Shown here: one piece after another, positions 41,927-50,700 of the stretch
Numbering within the stretch: the stretch's first letter is position 1
How the letters are laid out: each line of letters starts with the position of its first letter
Source: an uncultured Clostridia bacterium
GTDB taxonomy: Bacteria; Bacillota; Clostridia; UBA1381
Length of the DNA stretch: 64,000 bases
Direction: 5' to 3'
NCBI GenBank assembly: GCA_947631085.1
Contig: CANRJY010000011.1
Span: forward strand, 1-64,000
Notes under the pieces: model-generated
What the model was told of the DNA's origin: nothing
The model's input: the letters and a program-made list of their open reading frames with translations, nothing else
Databases searched by the model: none
Program-made: the position numbers and the translations under genes

Positions 41927-44509
41927 ATGAACTTCAGCAAAAAAACCCACCATTCCGACAAAACGGATAAAAGTCTTACGGCGACCGGTATTGTTATCGC
42001 CGTTATCGCGGCGCTTCTGATTTTGGCGTATTTTAGAATTACCGCCTCGCTTACGGACCGCTCCATAAGACGTATGGAGGAGGGCGTGAATACCGTTATT
42101 GAGGAGGTAACGTCAAAGCTCCGGCGCGACAGTCTTATGCTCAACGCTACCGCTCAGACCATATCAAATTACGACGATTTTAATGTCGATACAATATTGT
42201 CCGTTATGGAATCAAACTCTTCGCTGTTTGAAACAATGCGCGTCCGCGTGCTTATGGAAAATGACAGCATTCTCGTTCCCGACGGAAGCATCACAGACGC
42301 AACTCTTTATGACGATATTTCATTTGAAAGCGAAGCTCCGCTCGGAGAGCATATCTCTACCCGCACAGTAAGCGTGTCCGACGGCTCTCCCATATTCCGC
42401 CATTTTGTGCCGATAGTTCAGGACGGCAAAACTGTTGCCATGCTTTACGGCGTAACCGAGCTTGACACTCTCGAGGATAATCTGAATATCGACAACATAT
42501 ACAACGCGAGCGCAAGCGTTTATGTGATAGATACAAGAAACGGAGATTTTATCGTCGATACATGGCATGATAAGCTCGGAAATATCACGGATTTTGCCCA
42601 GGACGTATATCCGCGCGAAACTAAAGGCAAGAAACCATGGGACGAATATGTGGACGACATAATGAATCTCGGTACTGGACATGTAGTATTCCGCACGCCG
42701 GATACCGAAGGCTGGGAATATATGTATTACGCTCCGTCGGGGATAAATAAATGGTCGATCGCGGTATCGGTGCCGGAAAGCGAAGCGTTTGCGAACGTTC
42801 ACGCGGTACAGCAAATTTGGATGTATCTCGGAATATTTATGGCGCTTACTATTCTTTTATATTATCTTTGGGTGCGCCGTAATTCAAAACGACTGACCGC
42901 CCAGGCGGTCGAGCAGGCGGTGCTCACGGAAAAGCTGCACAAAGCCGAGGCGGCGGACAGGGCGAAAAGCACGTTTTTGTCAAATATGTCGCACGATATA
43001 CGAACGCCTATGAACGCGATCATCGGCTATACGACGCTTGTGCAGACAAATCTTGACAACCGCGAAAGGACGCAGGAATACTTAAGCAAGATCCTCTCAT
43101 CGAGCAATCATATGCTGTCGCTTATAAACGACATACTCGATATGAGCCGCATCGAATCGGGCAAGCTGAATATCGAGGAAAAGGAATGCACGATCTCCGA
43201 TATTTTCAAGGATCTGAGAAATATCGTGCAAACGGAGATGCAAAGCAAGCAGTTAAACTTCTTTATGGATACCGTAGATATTATCGACGAGGACATTTAC
43301 TGCGACAAGCTGCATATAAATCAGGTACTTTTGAATCTGCTTTCAAACGCGATAAAATTCACGCCCGCAGGCGGCACGGTAGCGCTTACGATACGGCAGA
43401 AGCCCAACGCTCCCACCGGCTACGGTTCGTATGAGATACGCGTCAAGGACACGGGTATCGGAATGAGTCCCGAATTTATAGAGCATATTTTCGAGCCGTT
43501 TGAACGCGAGCGCAACACTACCGCTAGCGGTATTCAGGGTACGGGCTTGGGCATGGCAATCACGAAAAATATCGTTGATACTCTCGGAGGCACTATCGAG
43601 GTGCACTCGGAACAGGGCAAAGGTACGGAATTTGTTATAAACTTTGATTTCCGTCTCTGCAAGGAGACGAAACCCATTGAAGCCGTGCAGGAGCTTAAGG
43701 GTCTGCGCGCGCTGATAGTAGACGACAGCTTCACTACCTGCGACAGCGTCGCGAAGATGCTCCGTCAGATAGGTATGCGTCCCGATTGGGTAATGCATGG
43801 CAAGGAGGCTGTGCTTCACGCGAAACAGGCGCACGAGCTGGGCGACAGCTACCACGCATACATAATAGACTGGTTCATGCCGGATTTGAGCGGTCTTGAG
43901 GTTGTGCGTCAGATACGCGCCATTGTCGGCGCGGACACGCCGATAATTATAGTTACCGCCTATGACTGGACAACGTTTGAGGACGAAGCGCGCGCCGCTG
44001 GAGTCACGGCGTTCTGCAATAAGCCCATATTCCTTTCCGAGCTGCGCGATATACTTATTTCCTCAACGCTCAGCTCGCCCGCGCCGAAAAAGGAAACGGA
44101 AGCTCCGAAACCTGCCGAGGAATTGGGCGGCACGCGTCTTTTGCTCGTCGAGGACAACGAGCTGAACCGCGAAATAGCGGAAGAACTTCTCAGCGAGAGA
44201 GGCTTTATAATCGACAAAGCCGAAAACGGCGAGGAAGCCGTTGAAAAGGTCAAGCAGTCGGAAGCGGGCACATATGACCTTATACTTATGGATATACAAA
44301 TGCCTAAGATGAACGGCTATGATGCCTCAAGGGTAATTCGGGCGCTAGATGATCCCAAGCTTGCCGGTATACCTATAATAGCGATGACCGCAAACGCCTT
44401 TGACGAGGATCAGAAGCGCGCTATGGAAAGCGGCATGAACGCGCACGTCGCAAAGCCGATAGACGTGGAAAAGCTTATGAATGTGATAAAGGAAACATTG
44501 GCAAAATAA
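41927..44509 (+). CDS. Hybrid sensor histidine kinase with two receiver domains
   Basis: The 860-residue protein has TM1 (about 18-42), an extracellular ~250-residue sensor (dCache-like, with FVPIVQDGKTVAMLYGV and a TPDTEGWEYMYYAPSG segment) and TM2 (about 300-320). HisKA (SNMSHDIRTPMNAIIGYT, His near 356) and HATPase_c (NLLSNAIKFTPAGGT, DTGIGMS, GTGLGMAITKN) follow. REC1 has its acceptor Asp near 648 (IIDWFMPDLSG) and REC2 its acceptor near 789 (LILMDIQMPKMNG). No HPt or output domain follows, so the last receiver must pass phosphate to another protein. The start with AAGGAG ten bases upstream is preferred over one seven codons earlier. It is monocistronic, with promoter and terminator. Confidence 0.93.
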   Translation: MNFSKKTHHSDKTDKSLTATGIVIAVIAALLILAYFRITASLTDRSIRRMEEGVNTVIEEVTSKLRRDSLMLNATAQTISNYDDFNVDTILSVMESNSSLFETMRVRVLMENDSILVPDGSITDATLYDDISFESEAPLGEHISTRTVSVSDGSPIFRHFVPIVQDGKTVAMLYGVTELDTLEDNLNIDNIYNASASVYVIDTRNGDFIVDTWHDKLGNITDFAQDVYPRETKGKKPWDEYVDDIMNLGTGHVVFRTPDTEGWEYMYYAPSGINKWSIAVSVPESEAFANVHAVQQIWMYLGIFMALTILLYYLWVRRNSKRLTAQAVEQAVLTEKLHKAEAADRAKSTFLSNMSHDIRTPMNAIIGYTTLVQTNLDNRERTQEYLSKILSSSNHMLSLINDILDMSRIESGKLNIEEKECTISDIFKDLRNIVQTEMQSKQLNFFMDTVDIIDEDIYCDKLHINQVLLNLLSNAIKFTPAGGTVALTIRQKPNAPTGYGSYEIRVKDTGIGMSPEFIEHIFEPFERERNTTASGIQGTGLGMAITKNIVDTLGGTIEVHSEQGKGTEFVINFDFRLCKETKPIEAVQELKGLRALIVDDSFTTCDSVAKMLRQIGMRPDWVMHGKEAVLHAKQAHELGDSYHAYIIDWFMPDLSGLEVVRQIRAIVGADTPIIIVTAYDWTTFEDEARAAGVTAFCNKPIFLSELRDILISSTLSSPAPKKETEAPKPAEELGGTRLLLVEDNELNREIAEELLSERGFIIDKAENGEEAVEKVKQSEAGTYDLILMDIQMPKMNGYDASRVIRALDDPKLAGIPIIAMTANAFDEDQKRAMESGMNAHVAKPIDVEKLMNVIKETLAK

Positions 44510-44513
44510 AATC

Positions 44514-44544
44514 AAAAAAAGCACAGCCGCGCTGTGCTTTTTTA
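44514..44544. terminator. Bidirectional terminator
   Basis: A run of seven A, stem GCACAGC/GCTGTGC with a CGC loop, and a run of seven T. It terminates the kinase gene and the convergent PAP2 gene. Confidence 0.9.
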
Positions 44545-45216
44545 TTGCTTTCTCATATAGCATACCCAATACGCGACTGCGCATATCGGCAAGGCGGCGG
44601 CTATGTCTATTACGGAATGCTGCTTTAAAAATACAGTCGATACGCATATCAGCACCGCCGCGGCGACAAAAAATATTCTCCAGCCGACCGTCTTAAACCT
44701 ATCTATGTTCCATGCCGACGTTAAAACCGCCAGCGAGCCTATCACATGTATTGACGGACACACGTTAGTGTTCGTGTCAAAGCGGTAAAAATGCGGTATG
44801 AAGCGCGTGAATATATTATCCCGCGCAAATTCCTCCGGCCGGAGCTGCTGGCATGTCGGGAACGCCAAATATATCACCATCGCCGCCGAATATGTGAAAA
44901 TTATAAACCGCATGAGCTTTTTGAACGCCTCCGGCTCGTAAGCAAGCGTGTACAGGTGTATGCCGACCAGGTACACAAACCAAAAAAAATACGGCACTAT
45001 GAAAAATTCGTTAAACGGAATTATATCGTCAAGCGCGCAGTGCATAACATAATATGTATCCGCATGATAGAACCGCTCCACAAACATAAACATCAATCCG
45101 AACAGCGGCCAGAAAATCAAATATTTCAAATGGCGGTATTCGTCCGTATTGAGCGTTTTCAGTGACAGGCGCGCATAATCCACCATCGCGCGGCGCTCCT
45201 TTACATCCTGCCGCAT
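44542..45216 (-). CDS. PAP2-family phosphatase-like membrane protein
   Basis: The 224-residue protein has about six hydrophobic helices. It carries two of the three PAP2 signature parts: CPSIHVIGSLA (motif 2, PSxH) and FLKQHSVIDIAAAL (motif 3, with His and Asp). A Lys/Arg-rich motif 1 is weak. It is closest in style to the inositolphosphotransferase-like PAP2_3 group. Likely substrates are lipid phosphates, such as undecaprenyl or phosphatidate, but this is unproven. GGAGAG precedes the start, which directly abuts the stop of the upstream gene, so the two are probably coexpressed. Confidence 0.82.
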   Translation of the reverse strand: MRQDVKERRAMVDYARLSLKTLNTDEYRHLKYLIFWPLFGLMFMFVERFYHADTYYVMHCALDDIIPFNEFFIVPYFFWFVYLVGIHLYTLAYEPEAFKKLMRFIIFTYSAAMVIYLAFPTCQQLRPEEFARDNIFTRFIPHFYRFDTNTNVCPSIHVIGSLAVLTSAWNIDRFKTVGWRIFFVAAAVLICVSTVFLKQHSVIDIAAALPICAVAYWVCYMRKQ

Positions 45217-45723
45217 TTAATCTCTCTCCAATCTTAATTCATCCACGGGACATCCGTGCGTGATTTTTTTGCTGACAAGCTTTTCTTTTTGATCGTAAAT
45301 CGCCTTCAGTCTCAATCGGTTGTAGCGCTGGATCATTATAAACGGTATATTTCCGACACAATACAAAGCCGAAGCAATCCACCCGCCTATTCCGCGCCAT
45401 ATTCCGACGCAGATAAAGCCGAGTATTCCGAGAAGAATATGAGCAAATTCCGCAACACACGTTTCCTTCAGCATAATTTCTATATGGTTGTTTTTAAGGC
45501 TTTTGGGCGGCATGAGCTTTGTAAAAATCTTGCTCATGTCCGGAACCTTATTCTGCCATTTTTTTATTTTCCATTTCTCGTAATACCGCCCTCCGTTTTC
45601 AAATCCGTAAGGCTTGTACGGAAACAAATTTACGCTGAACCACTTTTTCGGAATTATTCTTCCAAGCAGGAAAACGGAAAAGCTTAGTATTGCAAGATAT
45701 ATTAAACAATGTATAAATTCCAT
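45217..45723 (-). CDS. CrtO-like (glycosyl-diaponeurosporenoate) acyltransferase-family membrane protein
   Basis: The 168-residue protein has two to four hydrophobic segments. It has a central pattern YYEKWKIKKWQNKVPDMSK, then MLKETCVAEFAH and a C-terminal NIPFIMIQRYNRLRLKAIY. This matches the small membrane family that includes staphylococcal CrtO acyltransferase. Most members outside carotenoid producers have no known substrate, and no carotenoid genes are nearby. GAGGGAG precedes the start. It is followed without a gap by the PAP2 gene, pointing to a shared role in lipid or polyprenyl modification. Confidence 0.7.
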   Translation of the reverse strand: MEFIHCLIYLAILSFSVFLLGRIIPKKWFSVNLFPYKPYGFENGGRYYEKWKIKKWQNKVPDMSKIFTKLMPPKSLKNNHIEIMLKETCVAEFAHILLGILGFICVGIWRGIGGWIASALYCVGNIPFIMIQRYNRLRLKAIYDQKEKLVSKKITHGCPVDELRLERD

Positions 45724-45803
45724 TTTTTGCTCCCTCTTGTAAATATATTGTCTGTAGTGTTATATTATGATTTTATCACTGAAATATACATTTGTCAACA
45801 TAA

Positions 45804-45824
45804 TTCGCGTTTTACCGATTCGGC
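45804..45824 (+). repeat. 21-bp direct repeat, left copy
   Basis: This sequence, core CGCGTTTTACCGATTCGGC, recurs exactly at 47049-47069. The two copies frame the lipoprotein gene. Confidence 0.8.
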
Positions 45825-45975
45825 TTTCCCTGAATAATTCTGTTTGGATTCTCGATTAAAGAGTTATTTATATTTACACACCTTTCTATTATGTTCCATG
45901 TTTCTTGGACTGATCATATTGCGTTACACAATTTTTGCATTACCCTGTGTACTTTTCAAGCTTTTTGGATTTTTC

Positions 45976-46004
45976 TTGACTTTTTGAAAAATGTCTTTTA
46001 TAAT
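45976..46004 (+). promoter_or_regulatory. Promoter upstream of the lipoprotein gene
   Basis: TTGACT (45976-45981), a 17-base spacer and TATAAT (45999-46004), giving a leader of about 235 bases. Confidence 0.65.
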
Positions 46005-46246
46005 AGACTAAGGGGATAATTAAAATGTCATTTGGTGATAGATTATGAGTGGCGCGAAATAACAATGATTTAAAAAATAAAATATTATCTGCGGCAAAAA
46101 GAAAACGAAACGCACAGCATACTTATAAACGCTTACGAAAATCACCCCAATATGCAGCCGGCAGTAAATAAGATATCGAATATAATCCCATGTAACGGGA
46201 TTGTATATAAAATTTTAATTTACTATACATTTAAGGAGGAAAAAAT

Positions 46247-46786
46247 ATGAAAAAAATACTTTTAACGTTAGCTTTGGTATCCATGCTCGCTACAACGGCA
46301 GCGTGCAGCAGCGCGCCGTCCACAAATACGGAATCGAATAATGCTCCCGTAGAACAAGCGACAACCGAACAAACTCAAACACCAGCAAAAAACGTTGAAT
46401 CTTCGCCAAGCGATAACGGAACTCTTGGCGATTATACCGTAGCGATTAAAGACTGCACTATCGCGAAAAACTATGAAGAAAAAGATTGTATTGTCGTAAC
46501 TTTTGACTTTACAAACAATTCGGACACAAATCAGAATTTTCAATCGGCATTATCGACGCAGGCTTTCCAAAATGGAGTTCAGATCGAGACAACCAGTGGC
46601 ATATATGAAAATCCCGATTCATATGATGATATAACAGATAGTTCTTGGGCAAATTTGCAGCCGGGTGCATCCACAGAGGTAAAGATGGCGTTTGCTTTGT
46701 CAGATATGTCACCGGTAGATGTGGAAGTAACTGAATGGGACGCTCGCTCAAAAGATAAACTCTCAAAGACATTTACTCTTGAATAA
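46247..46786 (+). CDS. DUF5067-like secreted lipoprotein
   Basis: The 179-residue protein has a lipoprotein signal peptide with lipobox TAAC (Cys near residue 20) and a Ser/Thr/Gln-rich linker (20-60). A DUF5067-like beta-sandwich follows (DYTVAIKDCTIAKNYEEKDC, VVTFDFTNNSDTNQNFQ, WANLQPGASTEVKMAFAL). Two Cys in the domain may form a disulfide. The family's function is unknown; many members occur in accessory regions of Firmicutes. AAGGAGG precedes the start. Codon use is AT-richer than in the neighbouring core genes, fitting transfer. Confidence 0.82.
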   Translation: MKKILLTLALVSMLATTAACSSAPSTNTESNNAPVEQATTEQTQTPAKNVESSPSDNGTLGDYTVAIKDCTIAKNYEEKDCIVVTFDFTNNSDTNQNFQSALSTQAFQNGVQIETTSGIYENPDSYDDITDSSWANLQPGASTEVKMAFALSDMSPVDVEVTEWDARSKDKLSKTFTLE

Positions 46787-46940
46787 TACTATGAATGGCT
46801 ATTTAACTTAATACGCAGCAGCGAAAATCCCCGCCTCCGTGCCAACAGCCGTCTAATGGAGGTATAAATAAATTTATAATGATAGATCTGATAGTCAAAA
46901 TATAGTCAGTCGGTGAAAAAGTAAAATATCTTAACAAATC

Positions 46941-46975
46941 AAAATCCGCTTAAATTTAGTGTTTAAGCGGGTTTT
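46941..46975 (+). terminator. Terminator after the lipoprotein gene
   Basis: CCGCTTAAA/TTTAAGCGG stem with a 7-base loop, extended by an A-run and a TTTT end. Confidence 0.75.
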
Positions 46976-47048
46976 GTGGTACAGCGCCCACGGATAAAGG
47001 CGAACTCATTCAGTTGGGCAGACTGTGCGGTTTGTTGATATATACATT

Positions 47049-47069
47049 TTCGCGTTTTACCGATTCGGC
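47049..47069 (+). repeat. 21-bp direct repeat, right copy
   Basis: Exact second copy of the sequence at 45804-45824; 1245 bases separate the copies. Confidence 0.8.
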
Positions 47070-47082
47070 AAAAAAACAACGG

Positions 47083-47108
47083 ACCGGAGCTGCAGCTCCG
47101 GTCTTTTT
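47083..47108. terminator. Palindromic terminator-like hairpin
   Basis: ACCGGAGCTG/CAGCTCCGGT is a perfect 20-base palindrome followed by TCTTTTT on the plus strand. On the minus strand a T-run follows after five bases. Confidence 0.65.
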
Positions 47109-47126
47109 CCTCAGCGATATATATAA

Positions 47127-47234
47127 TCAGCACAAAATCGGCTGTAATTGTCTGTCCTCAAACGCCGCCTCGATCGCCTCGGGCAGTTTGGTGAAATCCG
47201 CCACGAGTGAGTTGGGTTTCTTTATGTAGTCATC
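47127..47234 (-). pseudogene. Orphan C-terminal protein fragment
   Basis: An open stretch of 35 codons (DDYIKKPNSLVADFTKLPEA, ending LQPILC) has protein-like composition and GC-rich codons. It has no start codon or ribosome binding site. It looks like the 3' end of a lost gene. The family is not recognised. The remaining bases between 46787 and 47493 show only hairpins. Confidence 0.4.
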
Positions 47235-47388
47235 CCTTGCGGGTGGATAAATGATACAATTTCCCACAAAGGCAAAAGCCGAAAAACCGCGCGGTTAAGC
47301 CATTTTTGCAAAATTGGATTTTGCTTATTCCGTCCGTTTTTCGGCTTTATGTTATATTATTGTATCAACGCCGTTTAGTATGCGTCTA

Positions 47389-47424
47389 ACAATTTAATTT
47401 TTTGTTGGGGAAAAATTAAATTGT
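47389..47424. repeat. Perfect 14-bp hairpin, AT-rich
   Basis: ACAATTTAATTTTT pairs with AAAAATTAAATTGT around an 8-base GT-rich loop. Outside it GCGTC and GACGC extend the symmetry with gaps. No clear role; it could be a trace of a transposon end. Confidence 0.45.
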
Positions 47425-47464
47425 ACAGTTATGGACGCATTTTCAAATAGGGAAATTAAATTAC

Positions 47465-47495
47465 AAAAAATCAGCGGTATCCGCCGCTGATTTTT
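47465..47495 (-). terminator. Terminator hairpin shared in type with the recombinase cassette
   Basis: AATCAGCGG/CCGCTGATT with A- and T-runs follows the pseudogene. The same stem follows the recombinase gene at 61345-61376. Confidence 0.75.
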
Positions 47496-47788
47496 ATGCT
47501 TTTATCTCCATGCCTTGCAAAGAAGGCTCAAGGCTGACATCGTCCGTCATACCATTACGCGGTTGACGACCGCAATAAATACATAGGTGTTAAACTTGAA
47601 AGCCTTTCGGTTCACTTGCTCAGGGTGAGTGTCCCACCACTTACAGCGGCAGACGTCGCTGCAGAATTTGCGCCGTTTTGTCTTTTCTTTCTGTATAACA
47701 GGGTTACCGCACTGCAGACATGAAGCGTATAGTGCTTTCTCTAAATCGGTTTTAAGTATACAGTCTATTATTTTCAGCTTTTAATGAA
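47494..47788 (-). pseudogene. Broken zinc-ribbon (sigma-70-like accessory) gene with recombinase-like tail
   Basis: On the minus strand one frame reads KTDLEKALYASCLQCGNPVI and FCSDVCRCKWWDTHPEQVNR. This is the Cys-x-x-Cys-Gly / FCSDxCRxxWW pattern of small proteins often found beside clostridial recombinases. The next frame continues with CIYCGRQPRNG and ends DDVSLEPSLQGMEIKA. A preceding frame holds EINSLKAENNRLYT. At least two frameshifts and a missing 5' end make it a pseudogene. Its last residues (GMEIK) and terminator resemble those of the recombinase at 61384-62778. Confidence 0.6.
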
Positions 47789-47789
47789 T

Positions 47790-50700
47790 TTATTTCAATT
47801 TTCGTTTTTTCATAAATACAAACAGACATACCGCCGCTACCGCCATGATCAGCGCGGAAATGACGATTATTGGAACCGGGCTTTGCTTTTTTGCCGACAG
47901 CAGCGCGAATTGTCCCGGCGACTCCATACGGCATTTCAGATATTTGCCGTCGCGCTCGCACTCTATCACGCTCGGAATTCCGTTTTGCACTATGCCTATG
48001 TGCGTTCCCTTTTGGTCTTTATCGTATACGCGCATCGCGAAGCCGTCCTTTACGTCCGATTCGGGCGTTACGGAGAATGCGTACTCTCCTATTATTTCGT
48101 ATTCGTTTCCGAAGTCCGCGTCAAAGGTCGTTTCCTCCGCGCTCACCTTTGTTTCCTCGCTGAAATTGCCCTCAATCAGCAGCAGTGCGGGACTTCCTTC
48201 CGAGGCGATCGTCGTTACCGCGTCGGCATATTCGGCTGTGAAAACCGTGTTTCGTAATATCGGCTTTGAGGTATCTCCGTCCCATCCAGGATAGCCTCCG
48301 TCCTTAGCGGGTGGCTCGGGGATCTCGGACGCGCTCAGCGTTTCGCCGTATTCCTTTGTCACCCTCGCAAGCTCAGAGTCATCCGCGACGAATCGCACAG
48401 TAAAGCGGAACAGAGCCGCCTCCTTCGACGCGTCCGCAAGCTTCTGTCTTATTGAGCCTCTCGCGTCGTTTCCTGCAAGAGAATGTATCTGCGGGAGATA
48501 TTTGTCGCCCCTTTCCATAAACCAGTCCTCGGCCTTAAAGCTTGGCATACCGGCGGGCATTTCGCCTATTCCGACCATGTTTTGCGGCGCTACGGCTTCG
48601 GCTTTGCCCTGCTCGCTCGCACCATCTATTCCGCCCGTTCCTTCGTCTATGAAATAGTTGTTTTGCGCGGTATTGTTGACCGCTCCGGCTATGTAACCCT
48701 TTTTCTGCGCGTCCTCGTTTATCAGCGGAAGCGCATAGCAGTTTTCTATATTATCGGCAGTTCCAGCGATACCGCCGACATTGTTTTTGCCGCTGAGATG
48801 CGAAATGCCGACGCTGTACAAAATTGACGCGCGGGTGTCTCCGCCGATACAGCCGACGCAGCCGCCGTTCTCACACTCCACATCGCCGCTGCCGAGACAA
48901 TTTTTTATGATTCCTATGCTCGAATCTCCCGCTATGCCTCCGGCGCGGTTGTTCTTTGCCGAAATTTTGCCTGTGTTTACGGAGCTGTCTATTACCGCCT
49001 TTGCCGCCATATCAGCCATAAGCGGCTTTCCGTCGGGAAGCTTGACGCTTTCGCCCTCCTCGACGAGCGATTCTACTCCCACGCTTCCGGCAGCGCCGCC
49101 GATATTGTCCCCGCCGCTGATGTCGCCTGAATTAAGGCAGTATTTTATAAGCGCGTTGTCGGCTTCCTCTCCGGCTATCGTGCGCTTGAGAGACACGTCT
49201 ACGCTTATCATGCTATCCAGAGCGTCCTTTATCGCGTCAGTGTCGATTATTTCTTTAATTCCGCTTCGCTCGGTTTCCTCCGCGTGCGCGGTGACGAAAA
49301 GTCCCGACAAAAATCCCGTCAGCAATCCTTCCGGCTTGTTTTCGTCTTCGCTTGAATTGCTGTTTTTCGTTATCGGATGTAATGTCGGAAGCGGTCCGAT
49401 GCTCGGCAGCGGCACCGTGCTCGGGAGCGGACGCATGGTTTGAAGCGGGCGGGGAGTCGGCAAATTATCGGTGAGGGAATGTAAATCATCCTTTACCTTT
49501 TCCGCCTTTTCCTTTGTATTGTCTACATCTGTCTGCACATCATGGAGCATATCATCGAGACGCTCGAACGGCTCCGTGACCGTGTCGGATGTGTTTCCCA
49601 AATCGCGCTCGGCGTCATGCAGAAAACGATCCGTACTGTTTGTCATGTCCTCTATTGAGTCGGACAGATTGTTAAGGTCGTCAAAATCAATATCATTTAC
49701 CCTGTCTACTATTGCCTGACTTCTTGACGCTTCATCCTGCGAAAGATTGTTGACGGCGCCGTTCAGCGAGCCTATAAGCTCGTTTATCTGCGCGTTGGTC
49801 GCGGCTGTGCCGTCAACCGCAGCGGTTATGCTGTCCGTAAGATTTTGAGCAGAAATCTTCATATCCTCAAAATCGCTCATGGTTTCACCGCTCAGTGACG
49901 ATACCGAGCTGTTTACGCCGTACAGCGCGTCTATTATGCTCTGTCCGATTGCCGCTGTGTCCGCGCCGTTTTCTATTTTATCGTTAAGGCTTTCCAAAAG
50001 CGCGTTTATGCTGTCCGACGTTCCGGCGGAATCAAATCCGCCTGTCGCGTTGCGCTGCTCTATGCCGTCGGCGATACTGTTCAGCACCCGCGCCGCTCCT
50101 TCCTTGACCTTAGCGTTACTGCTCGCAATCGAATACAGAGCCGGAGGGATAAGTCCTATAAGTCCGTTTGACGAGAGCAGCTTTGAAAAATCGCCGAAGC
50201 CCGAAAAGAGATCGTCTACGCTGCCGGTAAGCTCGTTCTGTATCTCGTTCGCTCCGCTTTTGATAGACTGTTTAGTCTTTTCAACTTCGTTTTTTATGTT
50301 CTCGGCGGATAGGTCGTAATCTATGTAAGGCACAAAAAGCCCTGTGATACCGCCGACGTTTTTATTACCGCCGATATTGCCTTTGTTTTCGCACTCGCTT
50401 ATAACGCCGCACTGTTTTCCGGCGATGCCGCCTATATTTGTGCCGAAGCCCGTCTCGCCTACGTTGGCGCTGTTGACGCTTGTTTCCGTAACTCCCTCGT
50501 TAAAGCCCGCGATACCGCCTATATTGCTGTTGTTTTCCTCCGCGTCGGTACACACGCCGCCCTTGTTTTCCGAGCCGCGTATCCGTCCCTCATTATCGCC
50601 CGCTATTCCGCCGGAAATATAGGTGCTGTTTATCTCGGCATAGTTTACGCACTCCTCTATAAGTCCCTTTTCCGAGTTCTCGCCGACAATGCCGCCCGCG

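Larger units (their letters stand above)
45724..46246. other. Intergenic region with direct repeat, promoter and decayed sequence
   Basis: These 523 bases hold the first 21-bp direct repeat (45804-45824) and a sigma-A promoter (45976-46004). About 200 bases of AT-rich leader follow, with short broken frames (for example a Lys/Arg-rich stretch near 46070-46170 with no start). No intact gene was found. Confidence 0.6.

Noticed and set aside
46021-46240. Riboswitch or small RNA in the long leader of the lipoprotein gene
   Set aside because: The leader is AT-rich with no recognisable conserved fold; length alone is not evidence.
47014-47229. A 71-codon plus-strand open frame
   Set aside because: It runs through a direct repeat and a terminator palindrome, and the minus strand has the more protein-like sequence.
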